Program-made: the position numbers and the translations under genes
The notes under the pieces: model-generated
The model's database searches: none
What the model was told of the DNA's origin: nothing
Seen by the model: the letters and a program-made list of their open reading frames with translations, nothing else
Assembly (NCBI GenBank): GCA_964654535.1
Contig: CAZZIZ010000080.1
Coordinates: forward strand, 1-14,383
Reading direction: 5' to 3'
Source of the DNA: CAZZIZ01 sp964654535
GTDB taxonomy: Bacteria > Bacteroidota > Bacteroidia > Chitinophagales > UBA2359
Length of the DNA: 14,383 nt
Shown here: piece after piece, positions 5,855 through 14,325 of the stretch
How the letters are laid out: the number at the start of each line of letters is the position of its first letter
Numbering within the stretch: the first letter of the stretch is position 1

Positions 5855-7249
5855 TTATCCCACAGACATCCTGTCGATGTCGAAGCGCAGGACTAAGAAA
5901 ATTAGAATAGAAAAGGCGAGTAAGCTAGAGCCACCATAGCTTACGAAGGGAAGTGGAATTCCGATAATTGGGAATAATCCTATGGTCATCCCAATGTTGA
6001 CGATAAAGTGAAAAAAGAAGATGCCCACGACGCCATAAATGAACAAGAGATTGAACCTGCTCTTTTGCCGTTCGGCTAGGAAAATAAAACGCCCTAACAG
6101 CCCAATGAAGAGACTAATCAAAATGAGACTACCGAGAAAACCCCACTCTTCAGCAATGGTGCAAAAAATGAAGTCGGTCTTTTGGGCAGGAACAAAGTTG
6201 CCTTTGGTTTGGGTGCCTTCTAAGAACCCTTTTCCGAACCATCCGCCAGATCCGATGGCAATTTTACTTTGGTTGATGTTGTAACCAACGCCCTTTACAT
6301 CTTGCGTTTTTCCGAGCAAAACGTCTACTCTGGTTTTTTGATGCGCTCTTAGAACATTGTGGTAGCCAAAATCGACTACTTGAAGGAAGAAGAGCAAGAA
6401 TGATAGCAGGGCTGCAAAACCTAAATAATCGAACTTATAGTAAATGTAAAAACCGAGTGTGATTATGAAAAGCACAAACAAAATGATTAAGGTCATTCCA
6501 CTTTGTAATAGGAGTGGCAATAAAAGGGCTGTTAAAGAGCCACCTATAAGTAGCACAAAGCCTTTTCGATTTTGTTCAGAATAACGCGCATAAAAAAGAA
6601 CAAAACTCAAGCTTACGATTCCAGCAATCCAATAGTATTGGAAGTAAAGCGCAAGTACGGCTAGAACAATTAAGAGTAGCGCTAGTAAGATGATTTCTGT
6701 CCAGAAACCGGCTCGATAAAACATAAGTATGAAGGAAGCAAAAACTAAGGCTGACCCAGTGTCTCCTTGTAAAATTATCAGGCAAGCAGGCAGAGCTACA
6801 ATAGCCATAGAAGTGAGCAGCATTCGCTTGCGCTTAAAATCAAACTCCCTTCCCCCCATATATTTCGCCAGAAACATACAGGTGCCAATCTTGGCGAACT
6901 CCGATGGTTGAATGCCTACTGAGCCAAAGCGAATCCAAGACTTTGATCCGGCTATTTCTTTTCCAAATATTAAAACGACAATCAATAAGACGATACTGCC
7001 TATGTATAGTACGGGCGCGGCGGCATTGAATATTTTACTATCAAAAAACAGGACACCTAAGCCGATCAAGACAGCAGCTCCAAACCAGATCAATTGTCTA
7101 CTCGTCAAATCAGTGAGATTTAAAAATGAAATGCTACTTGTGTCGAAGTCTGCGGAGTAAATGGATACAAAACCAATAATGACCAGCAATAGATACAAGC
7201 CTATTGTAACTAAGTCTAAGAAATTAAAACCTTGACTGGTACTGTTCAT
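5855..7249 (-). CDS. rodA: Rod-shape SEDS peptidoglycan glycosyltransferase RodA
   Basis: A polytopic inner-membrane enzyme that polymerises lipid II into glycan strands, paired with the transpeptidase PBP2 during cell elongation. SEDS signatures seen: GSKSWIRFGSVGIQPSEFAK (101-120), GDTGSAL (162-168), GGWFGKGF with GTQTKGNFVPAQKTDFIF and AEEWGFLG (335-373), and the C-terminal PLPFVSYGGSSL. Asp359 in KTDFIF matches the catalytic Asp262 of E. coli RodA. At 464 residues it is about 95 longer than the E. coli protein. The extra length lies before the catalytic loop, roughly 185-300, and is strongly hydrophobic, so extra membrane helices are likely. ATG at 7249 overlaps the mrdA stop by one base (TAATG), which suggests translational coupling. 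Confidence 0.96.
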   Translation of the reverse strand: MNSTSQGFNFLDLVTIGLYLLLVIIGFVSIYSADFDTSSISFLNLTDLTSRQLIWFGAAVLIGLGVLFFDSKIFNAAAPVLYIGSIVLLIVVLIFGKEIAGSKSWIRFGSVGIQPSEFAKIGTCMFLAKYMGGREFDFKRKRMLLTSMAIVALPACLIILQGDTGSALVFASFILMFYRAGFWTEIILLALLLIVLAVLALYFQYYWIAGIVSLSFVLFYARYSEQNRKGFVLLIGGSLTALLLPLLLQSGMTLIILFVLFIITLGFYIYYKFDYLGFAALLSFLLFFLQVVDFGYHNVLRAHQKTRVDVLLGKTQDVKGVGYNINQSKIAIGSGGWFGKGFLEGTQTKGNFVPAQKTDFIFCTIAEEWGFLGSLILISLFIGLLGRFIFLAERQKSRFNLLFIYGVVGIFFFHFIVNIGMTIGLFPIIGIPLPFVSYGGSSLLAFSILIFLVLRFDIDRMSVG

Positions 7250-9093
7250 TATGGTGCAGCGGTTATGGTTTGGTTCGACTTATTAATTAGATCATCTTCG
7301 GTGATTCTTTGAATTAGCCAGTTTCTGTTGTCAGCGACTTTTCCTTTTAAATACTTTTCCATCATCAATCCCGCAATTGGAGCCGCGTAAGTGCTACCAA
7401 AACCTGCGTTTTCTACCACAACAGCTACTGCTATTTTTGGATTTTCTTTTGGCGCAAAGCCAATAAAAATAGAATGATCATCGCCATGCGGATTCTGCGC
7501 CGTTCCTGTTTTACCACAAACTTCAACTCCTGGTATTTGTGCCGATTTGCCAGTACCTTCTTTTACTACAAGATGAAGACCGTCAATAATGTGCTCGAAA
7601 TTTTGAGCAGAGAACTTTGCTTTTCGCTTAATATCATATTCCCCTGAAACAGTTTGTTCGCCAACTTTCTGTACGATATGTGGTCGCTTTATTCCACCTC
7701 GATTGGCGATAACAGAAGTGTAATGTCCGAGTTGTAATGGTGTAGAAGTAAGCTCACCTTGCCCGATACCCAAAGAAAGAATTGTGGAGGAGCCCCATCT
7801 GCGTTGACCGTAGAGGTTGTTGTAAAAACTTGCGTCAGGAATGTTTCCAATTTCTTCACCAGGTATATCTACATCAAGCAATTCCCCAATACCAAAATAA
7901 AGTACGTGATCAACCCAGTCATTGTATGAATCAGCGATAGAACTTTCACTGCGGTCAATCGTTTCTCGGAAAATGTGCCAGAAATATGGATTGCAAGATT
8001 CTCTAATCGCTTCAGCTACGTTGTAGGCAGAGGTGTGATAATGCGAACAGGATAAGCGCAAATTATTGGCCTCATATGTTTTTGTACAGGCATAATAAAA
8101 GTTCGCTGGAATTATTTGTTTCTCCAAAGCGACCAGCCCAACTATAGGTTTAAAAGTAGATCCCGGAGGATACTGTGCCATCAAAGCCCGATTGAACAAG
8201 GGTTTCAGGCTATCCTTGTTTAAAGCCTTAAAGCTTTTACCACGTTCTCTGCCCGAAATTGAATTGGGATCAAAAAAAGGATTACTATTCATCGCCAAGA
8301 TTTCACCTGTCGAAGGTTCAATGGCCACGATGCTGCCTATTTTATTTTTCATTAGAGAATCACCCAATAATTGCAGGTCAATATCAAGAGAGAGGTGAAG
8401 GTTTTTTCCTTCCACGGCCTGAATATCGTTTGCTCCTTCGTTGAATTGACCAGTCTCTTTACTCAAGGCATTAACGGTTCGATAAGACTCTCCTTTGGTA
8501 CCGCGCAAATGTGTTTCATACGCTTGCTCAACTCCGCTGATACCTATGTAATCTCCTAATCCATAATAGTCAGAGCTATCCATTTGCGCTTTGCTCACCT
8601 CGCTGAGATAACCTAGAATGTGTGGTGCGTTATTGAATGGATAAGAACGCTTGGTTCTAACTTGGCTTATAAAGCCCGGAAACTGGTGGAGGTATTCTTG
8701 TAACCGAGTATAGCTCTCTGGAGGAATCTGTCTTAAAAATGTTGACGGTCGATACCTAGAGTACCTTTTTGCTTTTTTCAAAGACTCGTTAAACTTTTCT
8801 CTAGAGACATCCAGAATCTGACAGAACTTGGTAGTATCCATTTCGGACATCTCACTGGGCACAACCATTATATCGTAAACGGGAGTGTTGTTCACTAAGA
8901 TTTTTCCGTTGCGATCAAAGATTAAGCCGCGCGAAGGGTAGGTCGTAATCTTACGACTAACGTTATCTTCTGCCTGCAGCTTATAAGAATCGTTTATGAT
9001 TTGAAGGTAAAACAGACGAATGATAAAAATGGAAGCCACTACGGCAAAAGCCAGTAATGTGATTTTCGATCTTTCTGAATGTCTTTTTATCAA
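7249..9093 (-). CDS. mrdA: Penicillin-binding protein 2 (elongation transpeptidase)
   Basis: A class B PBP: one N-terminal transmembrane anchor (about 11-33, ending RLFYLQII), a dimerisation/pedestal region beginning at the YPSRGLIFDRNGKIL box (52-66), then a periplasmic transpeptidase. The active-site motifs are present: S312-T-F-K315, S366-C-N368 and K528-T-G530. It cross-links new glycan made by RodA. At 614 residues it is near normal (E. coli 633). The start is odd: the only initiation codon between the upstream stop and Met75 is TTG at 9091-9093, placed just before the anchor. It lies nine bases after the mreD stop and in the same frame. rodA overlaps its stop codon by one base. Confidence 0.96.
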   Translation of the reverse strand: MIKRHSERSKITLLAFAVVASIFIIRLFYLQIINDSYKLQAEDNVSRKITTYPSRGLIFDRNGKILVNNTPVYDIMVVPSEMSEMDTTKFCQILDVSREKFNESLKKAKRYSRYRPSTFLRQIPPESYTRLQEYLHQFPGFISQVRTKRSYPFNNAPHILGYLSEVSKAQMDSSDYYGLGDYIGISGVEQAYETHLRGTKGESYRTVNALSKETGQFNEGANDIQAVEGKNLHLSLDIDLQLLGDSLMKNKIGSIVAIEPSTGEILAMNSNPFFDPNSISGRERGKSFKALNKDSLKPLFNRALMAQYPPGSTFKPIVGLVALEKQIIPANFYYACTKTYEANNLRLSCSHYHTSAYNVAEAIRESCNPYFWHIFRETIDRSESSIADSYNDWVDHVLYFGIGELLDVDIPGEEIGNIPDASFYNNLYGQRRWGSSTILSLGIGQGELTSTPLQLGHYTSVIANRGGIKRPHIVQKVGEQTVSGEYDIKRKAKFSAQNFEHIIDGLHLVVKEGTGKSAQIPGVEVCGKTGTAQNPHGDDHSIFIGFAPKENPKIAVAVVVENAGFGSTYAAPIAGLMMEKYLKGKVADNRNWLIQRITEDDLINKSNQTITAAP

Positions 9094-9102
9094 ACCGCTA
9101 TT

Positions 9103-9609
9103 TTATGCTCTTGCTAAAAGCGATTGGTGAATAAAAACAAGGATCATCGATACCAAGGCACTGGCAAATACACGCATTATTGTTTGAGTAAAATGTGCAA
9201 GAGTAAATACTTCTACGAAGAAGTAAAAGAAATGGTGTGCCGCGATTCCCAGAATGGCATAAATGAGAAACCAGGCCCAACCCATTGTTTTCTTCGTCAC
9301 ATTACGTTGAGTACCGTAACCCGCATTTGGCTCCAAACGATTCAAGATATAAGGCCGTAAAAACGCCAGAAACACAGTGGCAGAGGCGTGCAAACCCGGT
9401 GTGTTAGAGAATATGTCAATGGTTAAACCCATTATGAAGGCTAGTAGAAGGCTCAAGCTTTTAGGCGTGTCAATTGGTAGAAGCAAAATGAACAAGGGGT
9501 AAACAAAGGGATTAATTGTGCCGTGCAGCTCAATATTATTCAATAAAAATATTTGAACAATCAGGAACAAAAAGAGTTGAACGATATGTCTGCCGTCGAG
9601 TTTATTCAC
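9103..9609 (-). CDS. mreD: Rod-shape-determining membrane protein MreD
   Basis: 168 residues, almost wholly hydrophobic, with about five membrane segments: near 9-25, 34-48, 50-68, a region around 110-132, and 145-163 ending VSMILVFIHQSLLARA. MreD is an inner-membrane partner of MreC in the elongation complex. Its sequence is poorly conserved, so the call rests on size, hydrophobic profile, the early GLTIDIF block and its place between mreC and mrdA. The start is GTG at 9607-9609, overlapping the end of mreC by eight bases (GTGAATAA), which suggests coupled translation. Confidence 0.92.
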   Translation of the reverse strand: MNKLDGRHIVQLFLFLIVQIFLLNNIELHGTINPFVYPLFILLLPIDTPKSLSLLLAFIMGLTIDIFSNTPGLHASATVFLAFLRPYILNRLEPNAGYGTQRNVTKKTMGWAWFLIYAILGIAAHHFFYFFVEVFTLAHFTQTIMRVFASALVSMILVFIHQSLLARA

Positions 9610-10429
9610 TGCTAAGTCTTTGCTCTAGTTCAAGTTTCTCTTCTCGATTTTCATTGGTGACCAAGTAAGTATTGTGCAGCCGTGAGAAGTCAACTGACAA
9701 TTCGATTTCTATTTTTTGAAAACTACTTCCAGGTATGTTGCTTATATCATTAACCTTTCCAACCATTATTTCAGCTGGAAAAATTGACCCATAACCACTG
9801 CTTACTATTTCATCGCCGACAACAATGTCTGCATGTCCAGGAATGTCACGAATGAATGCGTAACGTCTATTTACACCATCCCAAGTTAACGAGCCAAAGT
9901 AATCTTTGCCTTTTAGCTTGCAACTCAGTTTAAAGTCTATATGCAGTACAGAAATTATTGAAGCAAAGTTTTTTGAGGCGTCTTTAACAATGCCGACTAC
10001 ACCGTCAGCCGATATAACGCCCATATCTCGCTTCACGCCGTCTTTGTAGCCCTTGTCTATGGTAATGAAGTTGTGGCGTTTATTGGTGCTGTTATTAATA
10101 ACCCGCGCCGACTGCAGGCTTTTACGAGTTGAATCTATCACCAACGAATTAGGAGCGTCAGTCCCCAACATCATTTTGAGGATGTTGTTTTCGTTTAGCA
10201 ATCTCAAGTTTTCATCACTTAGATCGTTGTTGACTGAGTTGAGCTGAAAGTAATTGCTAACCCCGCTCTTTATTTCGTAGGCCCTACCAGAAACGCTGTT
10301 CGCAGAGCTCAGGTAAGTCGCCCTTTGATAGTGGTTGTAGCGAAATATCATTATAAAGCAGATTGTTTCTAGAAAGAGAAACAAAAAGAGAAATGAATTG
10401 CGATTTAAAAAATAAATCAGGTTTCGCAT
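9602..10429 (-). CDS. mreC: Cell-shape protein MreC
   Basis: A bitopic periplasmic protein that activates PBP2 and RodA and links them to MreB filaments. Visible layout over 275 residues: a short cytoplasmic tail, a transmembrane helix at about 12-30 (NSFLFLFLFLETICFIMIF), an Asn/Leu-rich helical stretch near 55-92 fit for a coiled coil, then the beta domain. The beta domain carries the family blocks FITIDKGYKDGVKRDMGVIS, DGVVGIVKD and GDEIVSSGYGSIFP. It is shorter than E. coli MreC (367) because there is no long C-terminal tail. ATG at 10429, 17 bases after the mreB stop, with only a GAGG close upstream. mreD overlaps its end by eight bases. Confidence 0.95.
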   Translation of the reverse strand: MRNLIYFLNRNSFLFLFLFLETICFIMIFRYNHYQRATYLSSANSVSGRAYEIKSGVSNYFQLNSVNNDLSDENLRLLNENNILKMMLGTDAPNSLVIDSTRKSLQSARVINNSTNKRHNFITIDKGYKDGVKRDMGVISADGVVGIVKDASKNFASIISVLHIDFKLSCKLKGKDYFGSLTWDGVNRRYAFIRDIPGHADIVVGDEIVSSGYGSIFPAEIMVGKVNDISNIPGSSFQKIEIELSVDFSRLHNTYLVTNENREEKLELEQRLSSE

Positions 10430-10446
10430 GCCTCAATTTACACAGC

Positions 10447-11472
10447 TTAACTCGTAATTAAGAACGGATACTTCTTTGTGTCGCGCAAAGCTATTCCAGT
10501 GCCGCGAACCACTGCCCTTAAAGGATCTTCGGGGATTGTTACCCTCAGTTTGGTGCGTCGGCTAAGGCGTTCATCGAGTCCACGGAGCAAGGCTCCACCA
10601 CCAGTTAAGTAAATTCCCGACTTGTAAATATCAGATGCTAACTCCGGTGGAGTAGTTTCCAAAGCACGCATGATGGCGTCCTCAATTTTAATGATTGACT
10701 TATCCAAGCACTTTGCAATGTCGGAATAACCCAATGTGATTTCTCGTGGCACACCTTCCTGCAAAGACCTTCCGTTAACTTGCATCATTTCAGGCGGATT
10801 ATCTAAATCCGTAATTGCTGAACCAATTTGAATTTTAATGCGCTCAGCTGTTCTCTCACCAATCAAGATTTTATAATCCTTGCGCACAAAATCTATAATG
10901 TCGTTGGTGAAATCATCACCGGCAGTTTTAATAGACTCGTTTTGTACAATTCCCATTAAAGAGATAACCGCAATCTCGGTAGTTCCCCCTCCGATGTCAA
11001 CCACCATATTTCCAATAGGCTCATCGATGTTAACTCCGATACCAAGTGCAGCAGCCATTGGTTCATAGATTAGATAGTTCTCTTTTCCGCCAGCTCGTTC
11101 CGCACTATTAAAAACGGCACGCTTTTCCACTTCGGTAATTCCCGATGGAATACAAATCACCATTTTGTAAGCGGGCGAAAACCAACTCTTTTTGGTGTAA
11201 AGCATTTTTATGAGCTCACGAATCATTTCTTCAGCTGCCTGGAAATCGGCAATAACTCCATCCTTTAGTGGGCGAATGGTTTCAATGTTCTCGTGGGTTT
11301 TCCCAAACATTTGCATAGCTCTATCACCAACAGCAATAGTCTTCTTGGTGTTCCGATCGCGCGCTATGATTGAAGGTTGGTCTACGACCACCTCATCGTT
11401 GTAAACGATTAGCGTATTCGCGGTACCCAAATCAATAGCGATCTGATGGGTGAAAAAATCAAACAAGCCCAT
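10447..11472 (-). CDS. mreB: Actin-like cell-shape protein MreB
   Basis: Forms membrane-bound ATP-dependent filaments on the cytoplasmic face that orient the peptidoglycan elongation machinery. 341 residues, full length for the family. Nucleotide-site motifs: phosphate 1 DLGTANT (14-20), the YEPMAAA stretch with E137 placed for ATP hydrolysis, phosphate 2 DIGGGTTEIAVI (159-170) and the adenosine motif TGGGALLRGL (300-309). First gene of the tightly spaced mreB-mreC-mreD-mrdA-rodA block. ATG at 11472 lies in CCATATG with no Shine-Dalgarno sequence. It is separated from purH by 129 bases that hold a candidate promoter. MreB is cytoplasmic and consistent with a rod-shaped cell. Confidence 0.98.
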   Translation of the reverse strand: MGLFDFFTHQIAIDLGTANTLIVYNDEVVVDQPSIIARDRNTKKTIAVGDRAMQMFGKTHENIETIRPLKDGVIADFQAAEEMIRELIKMLYTKKSWFSPAYKMVICIPSGITEVEKRAVFNSAERAGGKENYLIYEPMAAALGIGVNIDEPIGNMVVDIGGGTTEIAVISLMGIVQNESIKTAGDDFTNDIIDFVRKDYKILIGERTAERIKIQIGSAITDLDNPPEMMQVNGRSLQEGVPREITLGYSDIAKCLDKSIIKIEDAIMRALETTPPELASDIYKSGIYLTGGGALLRGLDERLSRRTKLRVTIPEDPLRAVVRGTGIALRDTKKYPFLITS

Positions 11473-11552
11473 ATGGAATGAGAAGTATAAAAATTATAAA
11501 ACCAGAAAAAGGCGTGAGGATGAGCCCATACCAAGCTTGACTGCATCCAGAA

Positions 11553-11560
11553 CAAAAGTA
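11553..11560 (-). promoter_or_regulatory. Candidate Bacteroidota -7 promoter element for mreB
   Basis: Read leftward, TACTTTTG matches the Bacteroidota consensus TAnnTTTG exactly. It would start a transcript about 75 bases before the mreB ATG. The matching -33 TTTG is not clear at the usual spacing, so the support is one element only. The rest of the purH-mreB interval shows no terminator. Confidence 0.35.
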
Positions 11561-11601
11561 AGTTCTTTTAAACGAATTCCTTAATCTTCGATGGTGTTTC
11601 C

Positions 11602-13128
11602 TTAGTGCTTAAAGTGGCGAGTACCAGTAAAGACCATCGCCATTTCATTTTCATCGCAAGCATCAATAGAGAGCTGATCTTTAATGGAGCCGCCTGGTTG
11701 AATGACAGCCTTTATGCCATTTTCTCCTGCAATCTTAACACAATCTGGAAAAGGAAAAAAAGCATCGGAAGCCATAACCGCACCATTCACATCAAATCCA
11801 AAAGCAGCAGCCTTTGCAATCGCTTGTTTCAGTGCATCAACCCGACTGGTCTGGCCGCAGCCCATTCCGATTAGCTGCTTGTCTTTTATCAATGCTATGC
11901 CATTACTCTTCAAGTGCTTTACCGCTTTGCTGGCAAAGAGTAAATCTTCTATCTGTGCCTCGCTCGCCGCAACTTTAGTAACACTTTTTAACTCGGTCGC
12001 CTGGTCAACTTTAACATCCTTATCCTGCTCGATGACTCCGTTCAACAATGTCTTGTGAATTTTAGTTGGCAGCGCAATTGGTTTTTGTTCAAGAATGATG
12101 CGCTTCTTTTTTGCTTTCAAAAGTTCCAATGCTTCCGCACTGAACGAAGGAGCAATGACCACCTCATAAAACAATTTGTCAATCTCTTGAGCGGTAGCTA
12201 AATCAATTTCACGATTCGTAATAAGAATACCACCAAAAGCAGAAACATTATCGCAAGCCAAAGCTGCGTTCCAAGCTTCCAAAACCGTCGGACGAGATGC
12301 GAGGCCGCAAGAGTTGGTATGCTTCAAAATCGCGAAAGTGCATTCTTCGTATTCTGCGATAATGTTAACGGCAGCATCAACGTCTACCAAATTGTTGTAA
12401 GACAATTCTTTGCCAGAATGTTTTTCAAACAAGTCTTCTAGCTGACCGTAGTAAGTTGCTGTCTGGTGAGGGTTTTCACCGTAGCGTAAACTGCGACTTG
12501 ATAAAATGCTTTGCTTGAACACTTTTGTTTGCTCAGGCTCAGCGTTGAAGTAATTAAAAATTGCGCTGTCGTAATGCGAAGAAGTATTAAAAGCATTCAA
12601 GGCAAAAGACTTGCGTTGTTCGAGCGTAGTCTTCGGCCCCGTCGTATTTAGTATCTCTAATAAATCTTTGTACTGATCGCGATTAGAAACCACTAAAGTG
12701 TCGCGGTAGTTTTTTGCAGCTGCACGAATAAGTGCAATTCCGCCGATATCAATTTTTTCTATAATCGTCGCTTCGTCGTTGGAGTTGGCTACCGTTTCTT
12801 CGAAAGGGTAGAGATCAACAATGACCAAGCCGAAGGTGGGTATTTCATATTCCGTCAACTGAGCCACATCGCCTTCCTCGTGACGACGAGCCAAAATGCC
12901 ACCAAATACTTTTGGATGGAGCGTTTTTACCCGACCGCCCAAAATAGAAGGGTAAGAGGTCAAGCTCTCTACGGTTGTCACCGGAAGGCCCAATTCTTCG
13001 ATATAGCGCTGCGTTCCACCTGTGGAATAGATCCCAATACCCAAATCGTGGAGGGCGCGAACGATATCTTCGAGGCCTTCTTTGTGATAAACTGAAATTA
13101 ATGCGTTGGTCATGGTCTTTGTCGACAT
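11602..13128 (-). CDS. purH: Bifunctional AICAR transformylase / IMP cyclohydrolase PurH
   Basis: Catalyses the last two steps of de novo purine synthesis: formylation of AICAR by 10-formyl-THF, then ring closure to IMP. 508 residues, normal length. The N-terminal cyclohydrolase (MGS-like) domain shows ALISVYHKEGLEDIV, STGGT (35-39) and GGRVKTLHPKVFGG (64-77). The transformylase part shows RYGENPHQTA (215-224), catalytic K269-H270 in KHTNSCG, SAFGGI, DAFFPFPD and the terminal TGTRHFKH. ATG at 13128 gives the MSTKTMTNALIS leader. ATG at 13113 is a possible alternative five codons in. No ribosome binding site precedes either. Adjacency to mreB is a common Bacteroidota arrangement as I recall it, with no direct functional link known to me. 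It diverges from the GSCFA gene. Confidence 0.98.
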   Translation of the reverse strand: MSTKTMTNALISVYHKEGLEDIVRALHDLGIGIYSTGGTQRYIEELGLPVTTVESLTSYPSILGGRVKTLHPKVFGGILARRHEEGDVAQLTEYEIPTFGLVIVDLYPFEETVANSNDEATIIEKIDIGGIALIRAAAKNYRDTLVVSNRDQYKDLLEILNTTGPKTTLEQRKSFALNAFNTSSHYDSAIFNYFNAEPEQTKVFKQSILSSRSLRYGENPHQTATYYGQLEDLFEKHSGKELSYNNLVDVDAAVNIIAEYEECTFAILKHTNSCGLASRPTVLEAWNAALACDNVSAFGGILITNREIDLATAQEIDKLFYEVVIAPSFSAEALELLKAKKKRIILEQKPIALPTKIHKTLLNGVIEQDKDVKVDQATELKSVTKVAASEAQIEDLLFASKAVKHLKSNGIALIKDKQLIGMGCGQTSRVDALKQAIAKAAAFGFDVNGAVMASDAFFPFPDCVKIAGENGIKAVIQPGGSIKDQLSIDACDENEMAMVFTGTRHFKH

Positions 13129-13185
13129 AGGGAATTATAAATTTGAAGGCGCGAAGTTACGAAATGACTCGTCTTGAATAAGCCT

Positions 13186-14157
13186 ATGTCCGATTACCGT
13201 ACCATAATAAAAGTCCAAAAAGCCCCCTTTTCGTTGAAATGGGGAGAACCTGTCTGTTTATTGGGTTCCTGTTTCTCTGAAAACATTGGACAAAGACTCG
13301 AGGCGGCAGGATGTCCCGTGCTCATCAACCCGTTTGGTATTCAATACAACCCAGCGTCAATCAGTAAAGTGGTAGATAGAATAACCAGTCAAAAGAAATT
13401 CCAGCCAATAGATATACAGGAGCACAATGGACTCCATTTTTCTTTCGATACGCATTCAGATATGTCGGCGCAATCGGCAGAGGCCTGTTTACAAAACTTG
13501 AACGCGACTCAAAAAAGCGCTTACGAATTTTTGGAGAACTGTTCCACAGTTATCATCACTTTGGGCACGGCCTGGTACTATGAACTTAAAGCTAGCAGAG
13601 AAGCTGTTGCCAATTGTTTTAAAATGCCAGGTAATCTCTTCGAGAAGAAATTGCTCTCTGAGAAACCGACCGAAAAATCTCTGAATCAAAGTCTGTTCAA
13701 TTTGCGTATGCACAATCCAAAAGTGAATGTCATTTTCACCTTGAGTCCGGTGCGTCATTGGAAAGACGGTGTTCAGGAAAACGCTGTCAGCAAAGCAATT
13801 TTGCGTTTGGGAATCGACGACGCCTGCGCAAATGAACGAGTGGCTTATTTTGGCGCCTACGAAATTATGATGGACGACCTACGCGACTACCGTTTTTACA
13901 AAGCCGACATGTTGCATCCCAACGAAGTCGCCGTCGATTATATCTGGGAACATTTTTGCAAGACCTACTTCGACGAAGAAAATCAAAAACTGGTCGACCG
14001 CATGCTTGCCTTAGATAGAGCCAGCAAGCACCGACCGCGGGTAACGGATAGCGAAGAGCATAGAAACTTTTTGAGAAAGCAATTGGAAGAAGTTGCTGCA
14101 CTACAAAAGATTAAGCCTCTACCAAAACTCACTCGCCTAAAAAGTCATTTCGAATAG
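13186..14157 (+). CDS. GSCFA-domain protein, SGNH-hydrolase-like
   Basis: 323 residues from ATG 13186. A TTG at 13174 could add four residues but is less likely. It matches the GSCFA family, named after its GSCFA motif, here LGSCFSENIG with Ser28. Other family blocks: NPFGIQYNP (48-56), TLGTAWYYE (125-133), FTLSPVRHWKDG, and YKADMLHPNEVAVDYIWE with D241-xx-H244. Ser28 in an early GxC block, Gly127 and a C-terminal DxxH give the arrangement of SGNH/GDSL esterases, so an ester- or acyl-directed hydrolase is plausible. The substrate is unknown. No signal peptide or membrane segment, so it is probably cytoplasmic. It diverges from purH with 57 bases between the starts. The final codons AGT CAT TTC GAA TAG are part of the GTCATTTCGA repeat, so the C-terminal SHFE is repeat-derived. 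Confidence 0.9.
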   Translation: MSDYRTIIKVQKAPFSLKWGEPVCLLGSCFSENIGQRLEAAGCPVLINPFGIQYNPASISKVVDRITSQKKFQPIDIQEHNGLHFSFDTHSDMSAQSAEACLQNLNATQKSAYEFLENCSTVIITLGTAWYYELKASREAVANCFKMPGNLFEKKLLSEKPTEKSLNQSLFNLRMHNPKVNVIFTLSPVRHWKDGVQENAVSKAILRLGIDDACANERVAYFGAYEIMMDDLRDYRFYKADMLHPNEVAVDYIWEHFCKTYFDEENQKLVDRMLALDRASKHRPRVTDSEEHRNFLRKQLEEVAALQKIKPLPKLTRLKSHFE

Positions 14158-14200
14158 CACGTCATTTCGAGCGCAGCCGAGAAATCTGAGGACTCGTTAG
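14144..14200 (+). repeat. GTCATTTCGA repeat, copy 2, overlapping a stop codon
   Basis: GTCATTTCGA occurs at 14144-14153 and again at 14161-14170, 17 bases later. The second occurrence opens the 28-base core (14161-14188) identical to 477-504. TCGTTAG follows at 14194-14200 as in copy 1. The first decamer supplies the last sense codons of the GSCFA gene, and the stop TAG at 14155-14157 lies in the GAATAG shared by both copies. Confidence 0.7.
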
Positions 14201-14238
14201 AATTGGTAATGAACATTTCGCAAGCCATTAGCCTGACC

Positions 14239-14289
14239 TCGGGCGCATTTGCAATGTGCTCGGAACATTCTCGGGCATTTGTTATGCCC
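14239..14289. repeat. Two adjacent stem-loops
   Basis: GCGCATT (14243-14249) pairs with AATGTGC (14253-14259) across a TGC loop with one wobble. It can be extended outward with G-T pairs to about eleven pairs. GGGCAT (14273-14278) pairs perfectly with ATGCCC (14284-14289) across TTGTT. The ATT-TGC-AAT tip is the same as in the hairpin at 836-854. Neither has a U tract, so a terminator for the GSCFA gene is not evident. Confidence 0.4.
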
Positions 14290-14325
14290 ACGTAAGAACC
14301 TCTATCAATAACAGTAAACAAATAT

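Noticed and set aside
13160..13168. GTCATTTCG on the minus strand between purH and the GSCFA gene, like the start of the GTCATTTCGA repeat
   Set aside because: Only nine bases match and the rest of the core is absent. Such a match is not very unlikely by chance in a window this size.
13174..13185. TTG start four codons upstream for the GSCFA-family gene
   Set aside because: An ATG at 13186 gives the N-terminus expected for the family, and the four extra residues add nothing recognisable.
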